Part shown: positions 25,452 through 33,724 of the stretch, in pieces | Position numbering within the stretch: the first letter of the stretch is position 1 | Layout of the letters: each line of letters begins with the position of its first letter | Source: Pseudomonas kilonensis | GTDB lineage: Bacteria; Pseudomonadota; Gammaproteobacteria; Pseudomonadales; Pseudomonadaceae | Length of the DNA: 64,000 bases | Direction: 5' to 3' | Assembly (NCBI RefSeq): GCF_001269885.1 | Contig: NZ_LHVH01000026.1 | Span: 1 to 64,000 of the forward strand | The notes under the pieces: generated by a model | What the model saw: only the letters and a program-made list of their open reading frames with translations | What the model was told of the DNA's origin: nothing | The model's database searches: none | Program-made: the position numbers and the translations under genes

Positions 25452-26437
25452 TGTTCGGCTTCTGGAAGACCTGGAAGGCCCTGGAAGCCCGGGGCATCAT
25501 GGGCATCAACCGGCGTAACGCCGACTACGTGCTCAAGTACAACAAGCGCAGCCTGTACCCCATCGTCGATGACAAGATCATCACCAAGGAACGGGCCATC
25601 GCCGCCGGCATTCATGTGCCGGAGCTGTACGGGGTGATCTCCACCGAAAAGGAAATCGACAAGCTCGACGAGATCATCGGCGGGCGCACCGACTTCGTGA
25701 TCAAGCCGGCCCAGGGCGCTGGCGGCGACGGCATCATCGTCATCGCCGACCGCTTCGAAGGCCGCTATCGCACGGTGTCCGGCAAGATCATCAGCCATGA
25801 GGAAATCGAGCACCATGTCTCCAGCATCCTCACCGGCCTGTACTCCTTGGGCGGGCACCGTGACCGGGCGCTGATCGAGTACCGCGTGACGCCGGACCAG
25901 ATCTTCAAGAGTATCAGCTACGAAGGCGTGCCGGACATCCGCATCATCGTGCTGATGGGCTATCCGGTGATGGCCATGCTGCGCTTGCCAACCCGCCAGT
26001 CCGGCGGCAAGGCCAACCTGCACCAGGGCGCCATCGGCGTGGGCGTCGACCTCGCCACCGGCCTGACCCTGCGCGGCACCTGGCTGAACAACATCATCAC
26101 CAAACACCCCGACACCACCAACGCGGTGGACGGCGTGCAACTGCCCTACTGGGACGGTTTCATGAAGCTGGCCGCCGGTTGCTATGAGCTGTGCGGGCTG
26201 GGCTACATCGGCGTCGACATGGTGCTGGACCAGGAAAAAGGCCCGTTGATCCTGGAATTGAACGCCCGGCCAGGCCTGAACATCCAGATCGCCAACGACT
26301 GCGGCCTGACCTTGCGCACCCATGCGGTGGAAGCCCACCTGGAAGAACTCAAGGCCCGCGGCGTTACCGAAACCGTGGAAGAGCGCGTGGCGTTTGCCCA
26401 GGCGTTGTTTGGGCATATTCCGCCGGTTGAAGGCTGA
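25451..26437 (+). CDS. rloC: ATP-grasp, alpha-L-glutamate-ligase-like protein (RloC type)
   Basis: A 328-residue ATP-grasp protein of the RimK-related family: nucleotide-binding stretch DFVIKPAQGAGGDGIIVI near residue 80 and the Mg-binding end LILELNARPGLNIQIAN near residue 275. RimK-like ligases add amino acids to carboxyl groups of peptides. With a retropepsin and a transglutaminase-like membrane protein it suggests peptide modification plus cleavage in the envelope. Its ATG overlaps the rloB stop (TGATG). Confidence 0.82.
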   Translation: MFGFWKTWKALEARGIMGINRRNADYVLKYNKRSLYPIVDDKIITKERAIAAGIHVPELYGVISTEKEIDKLDEIIGGRTDFVIKPAQGAGGDGIIVIADRFEGRYRTVSGKIISHEEIEHHVSSILTGLYSLGGHRDRALIEYRVTPDQIFKSISYEGVPDIRIIVLMGYPVMAMLRLPTRQSGGKANLHQGAIGVGVDLATGLTLRGTWLNNIITKHPDTTNAVDGVQLPYWDGFMKLAAGCYELCGLGYIGVDMVLDQEKGPLILELNARPGLNIQIANDCGLTLRTHAVEAHLEELKARGVTETVEERVAFAQALFGHIPPVEG

Positions 26438-26472
26438 TCTCGTTCCCTGTGACCTGGAACATAGCGGACCTT

Positions 26473-26603
26473 GTGGCGAGGGGATTTATCCCCGCTGGGC
26501 TGCGGAGCAGCCCCAAAGCCTGACACCTCGGTGTATCAGAGAGATTGAATTCAATTGTCCAGGGGTTGCTTCGCAACCCAGCGGGGATAAATCCCCTCGC
26601 CAC
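26473..26603. repeat. Long inverted repeat (GTGGCGAGGGGATTTATCCCC type)
   Basis: GTGGCGAGGGGATTTATCCCCGCTGGG... at 26473 faces the complementary GCGGGGATAAATCCCCTCGCCAC ending at 26603, with inner GGGCTGCGGAGCAGCCC versus GGGTTGCTTCGCAACCC arms. It is a third dispersed repeat family in this genome. Nothing else is seen in the 293-base rloC-pabB gap except a small hairpin near 26665-26690. Confidence 0.85.
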
Positions 26604-26730
26604 AATTAAAACTTCGCCAGAAATAGCTTCGGTAGCCACAGGCATGCCCATCTCCGACATCCCTCTAGGAGCAAATCCTACAGAGGGATTACAATCGCTC
26701 CCCCGCCTGAACGGCTGACCTGCCCCGCCC

Positions 26731-28074
26731 ATGCCAACCTGCTCCGTACACCCGCTGCCCTACCGCGCCAACCCTGCCGAGTATTTCGCGGCGATCCGTC
26801 ATGCCCCTGGCAGCGTGCTGCTCGACAGTGGCCGGCCGAGTGCCGAGCGCGGGCGTTACGACCTGCTCAGCGCCTGGCCGCTGGCGCAACTGGCGGTGTT
26901 GCCGGACGAGAGCGGCAGCGACTTCCTGCAACGCCTGCGCATTCAACTGACACAACTGGGCGACGCGGTACTGCCGGCCACGGTGCAATTGCCCTTTGCC
27001 GGAGGGCTGATCGGCTACTTGAGCTACGACTTCGGCCGACACCTCGAAACCTTGCCGTCCCACGCCAAGGACGACCTGCAACTGCCCGACGCGCGTTTTG
27101 GCGTGTACGACTGGGCGCTGGTCAGCGACCACCAGGCGGGCACCAGCCAACTGGTGTTCCACCCCCATTGTGGCGAAGGCGAACGCCAGCGCCTGATCGC
27201 GCTGTTCAGCCAGCCGAGCGCGGCTCCCGCTCCCCCGTTCAGCCTTGACGGACCGATGGCGCCAGACCTCAGCGCCGAAGCCTATCGACAGGCCTTCGAG
27301 CGTATCCAGGCGTATATCCAGGCGGGTGACTGCTACCAGGTCAACTTTGCCCAGCGCTTTCGCGCGTCCTGCCAGGGCGATGCCTGGGCCGCTTACCAAG
27401 CGCTGCGGGCGGCGTGCCCAACACCATTTTCCGGCTTCCAGAGCCTGCCCGATGGCGGCGCGGTGCTGAGCCTGTCCCCCGAGCGCTTCGTCAAGGTCAG
27501 CGAAGGCCAGGTGGAAACCCGGCCGATCAAGGGCACCCGGCCCCGCGGCACAACACCCAGCGAAGACGCGGCCCACGCCGCCGAGTTGCTGGCCAGCCCC
27601 AAGGACCGGGCGGAAAACCTGATGATTGTCGACCTGCTGCGCAACGACCTGGGCCGCACCTGCCGCATCGGCTCGGTGCGGGTGCCGGAGCTGTTCAGCC
27701 TGGAAAGCTACCCGAACGTGCATCACCTGGTCAGCAGCGTGACCGGCGAGTTGGCTGAGGATAAAGACGCTCTCGACCTGATCGCTGGTAGCTTTCCCGG
27801 TGGCTCGATCACCGGCGCGCCGAAAATCCGCGCCATGCAAATCATCGACGAACTCGAACCGACCCGACGCGGCCTGTATTGCGGCTCGTTGCTGTACCTG
27901 GACGTGCGCGGGGAAATGGACAGCTCCATCGCCATCCGCAGTTTGCTGGTCAAGGATGGGCAGGTGTGCTGCTGGGGCGGTGGCGGGATTGTCGCGGACT
28001 CGGACTGGGAGGCCGAGTATCAGGAGTCGATTACCAAGGTGAAGGTGTTGCTGGAAACCTTGCAGAACCTCTAA
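26731..28074 (+). CDS. pabB: Aminodeoxychorismate synthase component I (PabB)
   Basis: A 447-residue chorismate-binding enzyme with the anthranilate synthase component I-like N-terminal half and a catalytic C-terminal half: DCYQVNFAQRF, LSLSPERFVKV, TRPIKGTRPRG, and the final GGSITGAPKIRAMQIIDELE. The PIKGT lysine is the usual PabB nucleophile that separates it from TrpE (PIAGT). It makes 4-amino-4-deoxychorismate with PabA for folate. The pabB-thrH-cysH neighbourhood matches P. aeruginosa PA1758-PA1756. Confidence 0.93.
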   Translation: MPTCSVHPLPYRANPAEYFAAIRHAPGSVLLDSGRPSAERGRYDLLSAWPLAQLAVLPDESGSDFLQRLRIQLTQLGDAVLPATVQLPFAGGLIGYLSYDFGRHLETLPSHAKDDLQLPDARFGVYDWALVSDHQAGTSQLVFHPHCGEGERQRLIALFSQPSAAPAPPFSLDGPMAPDLSAEAYRQAFERIQAYIQAGDCYQVNFAQRFRASCQGDAWAAYQALRAACPTPFSGFQSLPDGGAVLSLSPERFVKVSEGQVETRPIKGTRPRGTTPSEDAAHAAELLASPKDRAENLMIVDLLRNDLGRTCRIGSVRVPELFSLESYPNVHHLVSSVTGELAEDKDALDLIAGSFPGGSITGAPKIRAMQIIDELEPTRRGLYCGSLLYLDVRGEMDSSIAIRSLLVKDGQVCCWGGGGIVADSDWEAEYQESITKVKVLLETLQNL

Positions 28075-28076
28075 AG

Positions 28077-28146
28077 CATCGCGGGCAAGCCTTGCTCCCA
28101 CAGGCTGGTGTGGTGCCACCTGTGGGAGCAAGGCTTGCCCGCGATG
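28077..28146. repeat. Perfect 28-bp inverted repeat after pabB
   Basis: CATCGCGGGCAAGCCTTGCT... (28077-28104) faces its exact complement (28119-28146) around a 14-base loop. It belongs to the REP family and closes pabB. A half unit of GCGAGCAAGCCCGCTCCCAC follows at about 28184-28212. Confidence 0.9.
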
Positions 28147-28222
28147 ACGGCGTGTCAGTCAACATTACTGCCGGCTGGGCCATCGCTTTCGCGAGCAAGC
28201 CCGCTCCCACAGGGGGTTGGGT

Positions 28223-28840
28223 TTACAAACTGAGATTGCGGTTCGAAGCCTTGAGGAATTCCTGCTTCAACTCGGCAAAGCTGTGCACCGCCGGGAACTG
28301 CGGGAATTCACGGATCACGTTCTCCGGCGCATGGAACAGAATCCCGGCGTCGGCTTCGCCCAGCATCGTGGTGTCGTTGTAGGAATCCCCCGCCGCAATC
28401 ACCCGGTAGTACAGGCTCTTGAACGCCAGGACCGACTGGCGCTTGGGATCTTTCTGACGCAACTGGTAACCCGTCACCCGTCCAGCGTCATCGGTAATCA
28501 GCCGATGGCAGAGCAACGTCGGGAAGCCCAACTGGCGCATCAACGGCTGGGAAAATTCGTAGAACGTGTCGGACAGAATCACCACCTGGAAGCGCTCACG
28601 CAACCAGTCGACAAATTCGATGGCGCCGTCCAGCGGCTTGAGGGTGGCGATGACTTCCTGGATGTCGGAAAGCTTGAGGCCGTGTTCATCAAGGATGCGC
28701 AACCGTTGCTTCATCAGCACGTCGTAGTCGGGAATGTCCCGAGTGGTTGCCCTGAGGGCGTCAATCCCGGTTTTTTCAGCGAAGGCGATCCAGATCTCCG
28801 GGACCAGTACACCTTCCAGGTCGAGACAGGCAATTTCCAC
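28223..28840 (-). CDS. thrH: Bifunctional phosphoserine phosphatase/homoserine phosphotransferase ThrH
   Basis: A HAD-superfamily enzyme of 205 residues, exactly the ThrH length, if translation starts at the GTG at 28840 behind GGGAG. The N-terminus EIACLDLEGVLVPEIW has the nucleophile aspartate D7; EFVDWLRERFQVVILSDTFYEF carries motif II; AAGDSYNDTTML is motif IV. ThrH can move phosphate from phosphoserine to homoserine, linking serine and threonine synthesis. Longer upstream starts reach into cysH promoter sequence and are rejected. Confidence 0.93.
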   Translation of the reverse strand: MEIACLDLEGVLVPEIWIAFAEKTGIDALRATTRDIPDYDVLMKQRLRILDEHGLKLSDIQEVIATLKPLDGAIEFVDWLRERFQVVILSDTFYEFSQPLMRQLGFPTLLCHRLITDDAGRVTGYQLRQKDPKRQSVLAFKSLYYRVIAAGDSYNDTTMLGEADAGILFHAPENVIREFPQFPAVHSFAELKQEFLKASNRNLSL

Positions 28841-29014
28841 AAGACACTCCCATTTTTTCTGATGTTTATTGGTTGAGCGAACAAAAGGCTTGCCGACTCT
28901 AGCCATTCGTCGAAGCCTGCGCAACGCACAGGAACGCGCCAGCCCCGACAGCTTTTGTTACCATCAGCCCTATATAGAGCGCCCAGCGCCACCGACCTGT
29001 AGGAAACCGCCCTG

Positions 29015-29758
29015 ATGAGCCCATCGTTTGACGTCGTGGAACTCGCCACGACCTATGCCAACAAGTCCCCGCAGGACATCCTCAAACTGGCCTTCGCCGA
29101 ATTCGGCGACGAGCTTTGGATATCTTTCAGCGGCGCCGAAGACGTGGTGCTGGTGGACATGGCCTGGAAGCTGAACAAGAACGTCAAGGTGTTCAGCCTC
29201 GACACCGGCCGCCTGCACCCGGAAACCTATCGTTTCATCGACCAGGTGCGCGAGCACTACAAGATCGACATCGAGCTGGTTTCGCCGGACCACACGAAAC
29301 TTGAACCCTTCGTGAAGGAAAAAGGCTTGTTCAGCTTCTACAAGGACGGTCACGGCGAGTGCTGCGGCATCCGCAAGATCGAACCATTGCGGCGCAAACT
29401 GACCGATGTCCGCGCCTGGGCCACCGGCCAGCGCCGCGACCAGAGCCCCGGCACCCGCAGCCAGGTGGCGGTGTTGGAAATCGACACGGCGTTTTCCACC
29501 CCGGAGCGCACCCTGTACAAGTTCAACCCTCTGTCGCAGATGACCAGCGAAGAAGTCTGGGGTTACATCCGCATGCTGGAGCTGCCTTACAACAGCCTGC
29601 ATGAACGCGGTTTCATCAGCATCGGCTGCGAGCCCTGCACCCGCCCGGTGCTGCCAAACCAGCACGAGCGCGAAGGCCGTTGGTGGTGGGAAGAAGCCAC
29701 GCAGAAAGAATGCGGGCTGCACGCCGGGAACATCATCGCCAAATCCAAGACCGTCTAA
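29015..29758 (+). CDS. cysH: Adenylyl-sulfate (APS) reductase CysH
   Basis: A 247-residue thioredoxin-dependent reductase with the four cluster cysteines that mark the APS-using type: CC (116/117) in GECCGIRK and C205/C208 in IGCEPCTRP. The catalytic cysteine is C233 in ECGLH. It reduces APS to sulfite and AMP in assimilatory sulfate reduction. It is divergent from thrH and ends in a hairpin terminator. Confidence 0.95.
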   Translation: MSPSFDVVELATTYANKSPQDILKLAFAEFGDELWISFSGAEDVVLVDMAWKLNKNVKVFSLDTGRLHPETYRFIDQVREHYKIDIELVSPDHTKLEPFVKEKGLFSFYKDGHGECCGIRKIEPLRRKLTDVRAWATGQRRDQSPGTRSQVAVLEIDTAFSTPERTLYKFNPLSQMTSEEVWGYIRMLELPYNSLHERGFISIGCEPCTRPVLPNQHEREGRWWWEEATQKECGLHAGNIIAKSKTV

Positions 29759-29776
29759 GCGTCCGCCGCACCCTGT

Positions 29777-29811
29777 ACACAAAAATGTCACTACAAGTGG
29801 CATTTTTGTGT
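29777..29811. terminator. Bidirectional-looking terminator after cysH
   Basis: ACACAAAAA, then a stem TGTCACT-ACA-AGTGGCA with one GU pair, then TTTTTGTGT. The T-run suits rightward transcripts from cysH; the A-run on the left makes it symmetric. The next bases to 30210 hold no gene other than the promoter elements described below. Confidence 0.7.
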
Positions 29812-30032
29812 GCACTTATTACGTTACTGCCCCCAAAGGTGACACACACCTTCCCGCCTCGCCTGCCCTTCTAACCTCCCTGGCGTTCGCCAAAATATAA
29901 ATACCTGTTTAAACGGTCAGTTTTAAATCACGGTATTTCAGCTAGTTACGCAATGATCATAACGAAACGAAATTAGCGCTTCTTCGGATATATCTGTAAG
30001 TGGCATAGATTTGGCTTTAGTCGACACGTGCT

Positions 30033-30042
30033 TTGTATACAA
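30033..30042. promoter_or_regulatory. Palindromic operator TTGTATACAA upstream of the NCS1 permease
   Basis: A perfect 10-base palindrome, TTGTATACAA, lies in the AT-rich 450-base leader before the permease. The pattern fits GntR/FCD regulators (TTGTNNACAA-like). No matching regulator gene is adjacent. The rest of 29812-30210 is AT-rich promoter-like sequence without a convincing ORF. Confidence 0.45.
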
Positions 30043-30210
30043 CTTATATAAAACATACACACACTTTAGATCCGCAAGCCTGAAGCGCCCTATCCCGTAC
30101 AGGCTGCAGATGCCCCGTAATCAATGATGCTCGCCCGCCGCGACGAAGATTTGTCGAGCCCCGCGCTCATGCACAGTCATCGCTGCGCCGAGAATCAGGA
30201 GCCTGCCGGA

Positions 30211-31740
30211 ATGCGTACAAGTCTCTCCAATAACATCGCGCTGGATCTGCCCTCCACCACCACGGCCCTCGACGACAAGACTGCCGCGTCCCTGGCCCTG
30301 AGCCCGAGGCTGCACAACAAGGACCTGGCGCCGACCAAGGCCGAAGGTCGACGCTGGGGTCGCTACAGTATCTTTGCCCTGTGGACCAACGACGTGCACA
30401 ACATCGCCAACTATTCCTTCGCCATCGGCCTCTATGCCCTGGGCCTGGGTGGCTGGCAGATCTTGCTGTCCCTGGGGATAGGCGCGGCGCTGGTGTATGG
30501 CTTCATGAACCTGTCCGGCTACATGGGCCAGAAAACCGGGGTGCCGTTCCCGGTGATCAGCCGGATCAGCTTCGGGATCCATGGCGCGCAGATTCCGGCC
30601 TTGATCAGGGCGGTCATCGCCATTGCCTGGTTCGGTATCCAGACCTACCTGGCGTCGGTGGTGTTCCGGGTGTTGCTGGTGGCGATCCACCCGGGCTTCG
30701 CCGACTACGACCACGACTCGATCCTCGGCCTGTCGAGCCTGGGCTGGGTGTGTTTCGTGGCAATCTGGTTCGTGCAACTGGTGATCCTGGCCTACGGCAT
30801 GGAGATGGTGCGCCGTTATGAAGGCTTTGCCGGCCCGGTGATCCTGGTGACCGTCGCGGCCCTGGCCGGTTGGATGTACACCCAGGCCGACGCCACCATT
30901 GCCTGGTCGATCCGCGAACCGCTGACCGGTGGCGAGATGTGGCGCAATATCTTTGCCGGTGGCGCGCTGTGGCTGTCGATCTACGGCACCTTGATTCTCA
31001 ATTTCTGCGACTTCGCCCGCTCCTCGCCGTGCCGCCGGACCATCGTCGTCGGCAATTTCTGGGGCCTGCCGGTGAACATCCTGGTGTTTGCCGCAATTAC
31101 CATCCTGCTCTGCGGTGCGCAGTTCCAGATCAATGGACAAATCATTGAAAGCCCGACCCAGGTGATTGCCTCGATCCCCAACACCTTCTTCCTCGTATTG
31201 GGCTGCCTGGCCTTCCTGATCGTCACCGTGGCGGTGAACATCATGGCCAACTTCGTCGCCCCGGCCTTTGTGCTCAGCAACCTGGCGCCCAAGTACCTGA
31301 CCTTCCGCCGCGCCGGGTTAATCAGCGCCGCCATTGCCGTGCTGATCCTGCCGTGGAACCTCTACAACAGCCCGCTGGTGATCGTGTATTTCCTGTCCGG
31401 CCTCGGCGCCCTGCTCGGGCCGCTGTACGGCGTGATCATGGTCGACTACTGGCTGCTGCGAAAAGGCCGCATCAACGTGCCGCAACTGTACAGCGAGGAC
31501 CCAAACGGTGCGTATTTCTACAGCAACGGGGTCAACCTGCGCGCGGTGGCGGCGTTCATTCCGGCGGCGCTGATCGCGATCATCCTGGCGCTGGTGCCGG
31601 GTTTCGACAGTATTTCACCGTTCTCCTGGCTGATTGGCGCTTCGATTGCAGGGCTGCTGTACCTGATCATCGCCAAGCGCCAGCCGTATTACGAGGACGT
31701 CAGCGGCGAATCCATCGCTGTGGATAACGTCAATCATTGA
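30211..31740 (+). CDS. NCS1-family nucleobase/hydantoin/allantoin permease
   Basis: A 509-residue, 12-TM permease of the NCS1 family: FALWTNDVHNIANYSFAIGL in TM1 (substrate and sodium region), GVPFPVISRISFGIHGAQIPALIRA, and a C-terminal tail after YLIIAKRQPYYED. The ATG at 30211 has AGGAG upstream; an earlier ATG at 30124 has none. NCS1 proteins import hydantoins, allantoin, uracil or cytosine with Na+ or H+. The racemase that follows points to a hydantoin or allantoin-like substrate; exact substrate unproven. Confidence 0.87.
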   Translation: MRTSLSNNIALDLPSTTTALDDKTAASLALSPRLHNKDLAPTKAEGRRWGRYSIFALWTNDVHNIANYSFAIGLYALGLGGWQILLSLGIGAALVYGFMNLSGYMGQKTGVPFPVISRISFGIHGAQIPALIRAVIAIAWFGIQTYLASVVFRVLLVAIHPGFADYDHDSILGLSSLGWVCFVAIWFVQLVILAYGMEMVRRYEGFAGPVILVTVAALAGWMYTQADATIAWSIREPLTGGEMWRNIFAGGALWLSIYGTLILNFCDFARSSPCRRTIVVGNFWGLPVNILVFAAITILLCGAQFQINGQIIESPTQVIASIPNTFFLVLGCLAFLIVTVAVNIMANFVAPAFVLSNLAPKYLTFRRAGLISAAIAVLILPWNLYNSPLVIVYFLSGLGALLGPLYGVIMVDYWLLRKGRINVPQLYSEDPNGAYFYSNGVNLRAVAAFIPAALIAIILALVPGFDSISPFSWLIGASIAGLLYLIIAKRQPYYEDVSGESIAVDNVNH

Positions 31741-31800
31741 TCGCCCAAACGGCCCGCCAGGTCCGGGCCGCTTACTTTTATGTGTTAAGGAGGACAGCTC

Positions 31801-32529
31801 ATGCGAATTCTTGTGGTCAACGTCAACACCACCGAATCCATCACCCAGGCCATCGCCCGCCAGGCCCAGGCCGTCGCCGCGCCGGGCACCGAGATCGTCG
31901 GGCTCACGCCGCATTTCGGTGCCGACTCCATCGAGGGCAATTTTGAAAGCTACCTGGCGGCCATCGCGGTGATGGACCGAGTGATGTCCTACGACCAGCC
32001 GTTCGACGCGGTGATCCAGGCCGGCTATGGCGAACACGGTCGTGAAGGCTTGCAGGAACTGCTCAACGTGCCGGTGGTGGACATCACCGATGCCGGCGCG
32101 AGCACCGCCATGTTCCTCGGCCACGCTTATTCGGTGGTCACCACCCTGGACCGCACCGTGCCGCTGATCGAAGACCGGCTCAAGCTGTCCGGCCTGTTCG
32201 ACCGCTGCGCCTCGGTACGGGCCAGCGGCCTGGCGGTGCTGGAACTGGAGCAGGATCCGCAACGGGCGGTTGAAGCCATCGTGCAGCAGGCCGAACTGGC
32301 AGTGAGCCAGGACAAGGCCGAAGTGATTTGCCTGGGTTGCGGCGGCATGGCCGGGCTCGACGAGCAGATCCGCCAGCGCACCGGCGTGCCGGTGGTCGAT
32401 GGCGTGACGGCGGCGGTGACCATTGCCGAAGCGCTGGTGCGACTGGGGTTGTCGACGTCGAAAGTGCGCACCTACGCGACGCCTCGGCCCAAGACCATCA
32501 TTGGCTGGCCGGGGCGGTTTGGGCGGTGA
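31801..32529 (+). CDS. Asp/Glu/hydantoin racemase family protein (HyuE/AllR-like)
   Basis: A 242-residue racemase with the two family cysteine regions: DAVIQAGYGEHGREGL, where the first cysteine is not evident (alanine/glycine stands there), and VICLGCGGMAGLDEQI with the second one. N-terminus RILVVNVNTTESIT is typical. HyuE racemises 5-substituted hydantoins, and the fold also covers allantoin racemases. AAGGAGGACAG precedes the ATG. No hydantoinase or carbamoylase gene is nearby. Confidence 0.8.
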   Translation: MRILVVNVNTTESITQAIARQAQAVAAPGTEIVGLTPHFGADSIEGNFESYLAAIAVMDRVMSYDQPFDAVIQAGYGEHGREGLQELLNVPVVDITDAGASTAMFLGHAYSVVTTLDRTVPLIEDRLKLSGLFDRCASVRASGLAVLELEQDPQRAVEAIVQQAELAVSQDKAEVICLGCGGMAGLDEQIRQRTGVPVVDGVTAAVTIAEALVRLGLSTSKVRTYATPRPKTIIGWPGRFGR

Positions 32530-32541
32530 GTTCACGGCTTG

Positions 32542-32665
32542 AGACCGAGGCGCGGCCTTCGCGAGCAAGCCCGCTCCCACAGGCGATCTGTGTCGTACAC
32601 AAACCTTCTGATCAACACAATCCAATGTGGGAGCGGGCTTGCTCGCGAAGGCCGCGCCTCGGTCT
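32542..32665. repeat. Perfect 40-bp inverted repeat (REP type)
   Basis: Two 40-base arms (32542-32581 and 32626-32665) are exactly complementary, with a 44-base loop. The inner half is the GCGAGCAAGCCCGCTCCCAC unit; the outer half GACCGAGGCGCGGCC is specific to this copy. It separates the racemase from the convergent LysR gene and fills the gap. Confidence 0.95.
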
Positions 32666-32675
32666 GGAGCCAAGC

Positions 32676-33599
32676 TCAAACCGCACTAAACCGCCGCGCC
32701 AACCCCTGCTCGGCAAACTGCTCGATGATGAAATCCACAAACGCCCGGGTCTTGCCTGGCAACAGCTTGTGTTCGGCGTAATAGATGGAGATGTTGCCAT
32801 CGTCGACATACCAGTCCGGCAGCACCCGCTGCAGTGCCCCGCTTTCCAGGAAGGGAACGGCGATCGGCATGCTCACCAGGCCGATGCCAAGCCCTTGGGC
32901 GGCGGCCGCGCAGTCGGCTTCCGAATCGCTCATGGTCATGCGTGTCTTGAGCGTCAGCGGGCTGTGCTCCCGATTGCGGCTGGTCAGTTGCCAGGAACGC
33001 ACGCGCCCGGTTTGTGGGGAACGAATCAGGATGCCTTGATGCTGTGACAGATCTTCCGGTTCCGTCACCGCGGCATGGGTTTGCAGGTAGTCGGTCGAGG
33101 CAACCAGCACTCGATGAGCCACCGTCAATTTGCGCGCCACCACCCCCTGGGGCAGCTCGAAACCGCCGCCGATGGCGGCATCGAAGCCCTGGCCGATCAA
33201 GTCCACCTGGCGATTATCGAAATGCCAGTCCGGGTTGATCGCCGGATAACGTCGCAGAAATTCCCCCAGCAACGGCACGACATACAATCGACCGAACGCC
33301 GTGCCCATGCTCACCTTCAGCGTCCCCGCCGGTTGCCCGCCGGCGCTGGCCAGGTTGGCGACGGCGTTCTGGATGGTGTTGAAGCTGCTGCCGACTTCCC
33401 TCAAGAACAACTGTCCGGCTTCGGTCAGCCTCAGGCTGCGGGTGCTGCGCTGAAACAGGCGTACGCCCATTCGCGCCTCCAGCTTGGCGACGCTTTTACC
33501 CACTGCGGCCGGGGTCACGCTCAGACGTCGCGCCGCCTCGGCAAAGCTGCCGACTTCGGCGCTGCGCACGAAGCATTCGATACTGTTGAAGGTCTCCAT
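32676..33599 (-). CDS. LysR-family regulator (CrgA/PecT-like group)
   Basis: A 307-residue LysR protein: HTH about residues 4-63 (NSIECFVRSAEVGSFAEAARRLSVTPAAVGKSVAKLEARMG) and a periplasmic-binding-like effector domain. I take the ATG at 33599; a GTG three codons earlier is also possible. It is divergent from a short-chain dehydrogenase with an inverted repeat in between, so it likely regulates that gene. The effector is unknown. Confidence 0.88.
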   Translation of the reverse strand: METFNSIECFVRSAEVGSFAEAARRLSVTPAAVGKSVAKLEARMGVRLFQRSTRSLRLTEAGQLFLREVGSSFNTIQNAVANLASAGGQPAGTLKVSMGTAFGRLYVVPLLGEFLRRYPAINPDWHFDNRQVDLIGQGFDAAIGGGFELPQGVVARKLTVAHRVLVASTDYLQTHAAVTEPEDLSQHQGILIRSPQTGRVRSWQLTSRNREHSPLTLKTRMTMSDSEADCAAAAQGLGIGLVSMPIAVPFLESGALQRVLPDWYVDDGNISIYYAEHKLLPGKTRAFVDFIIEQFAEQGLARRFSAV

Positions 33600-33608
33600 G
33601 AGCCCCAC

Positions 33609-33627
33609 TCTAAACTTTTGGTTTAGA
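33609..33627. promoter_or_regulatory. LysR-type operator
   Basis: TCTAAAC (33609-33615) and its exact complement GTTTAGA (33621-33627) with a 5-base spacer, including the T-N11-A pattern. It lies ten bases before the LysR start codon and about 100 before the SDR. Confidence 0.65.
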
Positions 33628-33724
33628 CAGACTATAGCAATGACGGTCTACACAGCCCACCGCACCTTCTTGATACTCGCTCCATCACCGCGGCATCTCG
33701 CCCCGGCACTTTTTGGAGATCATC

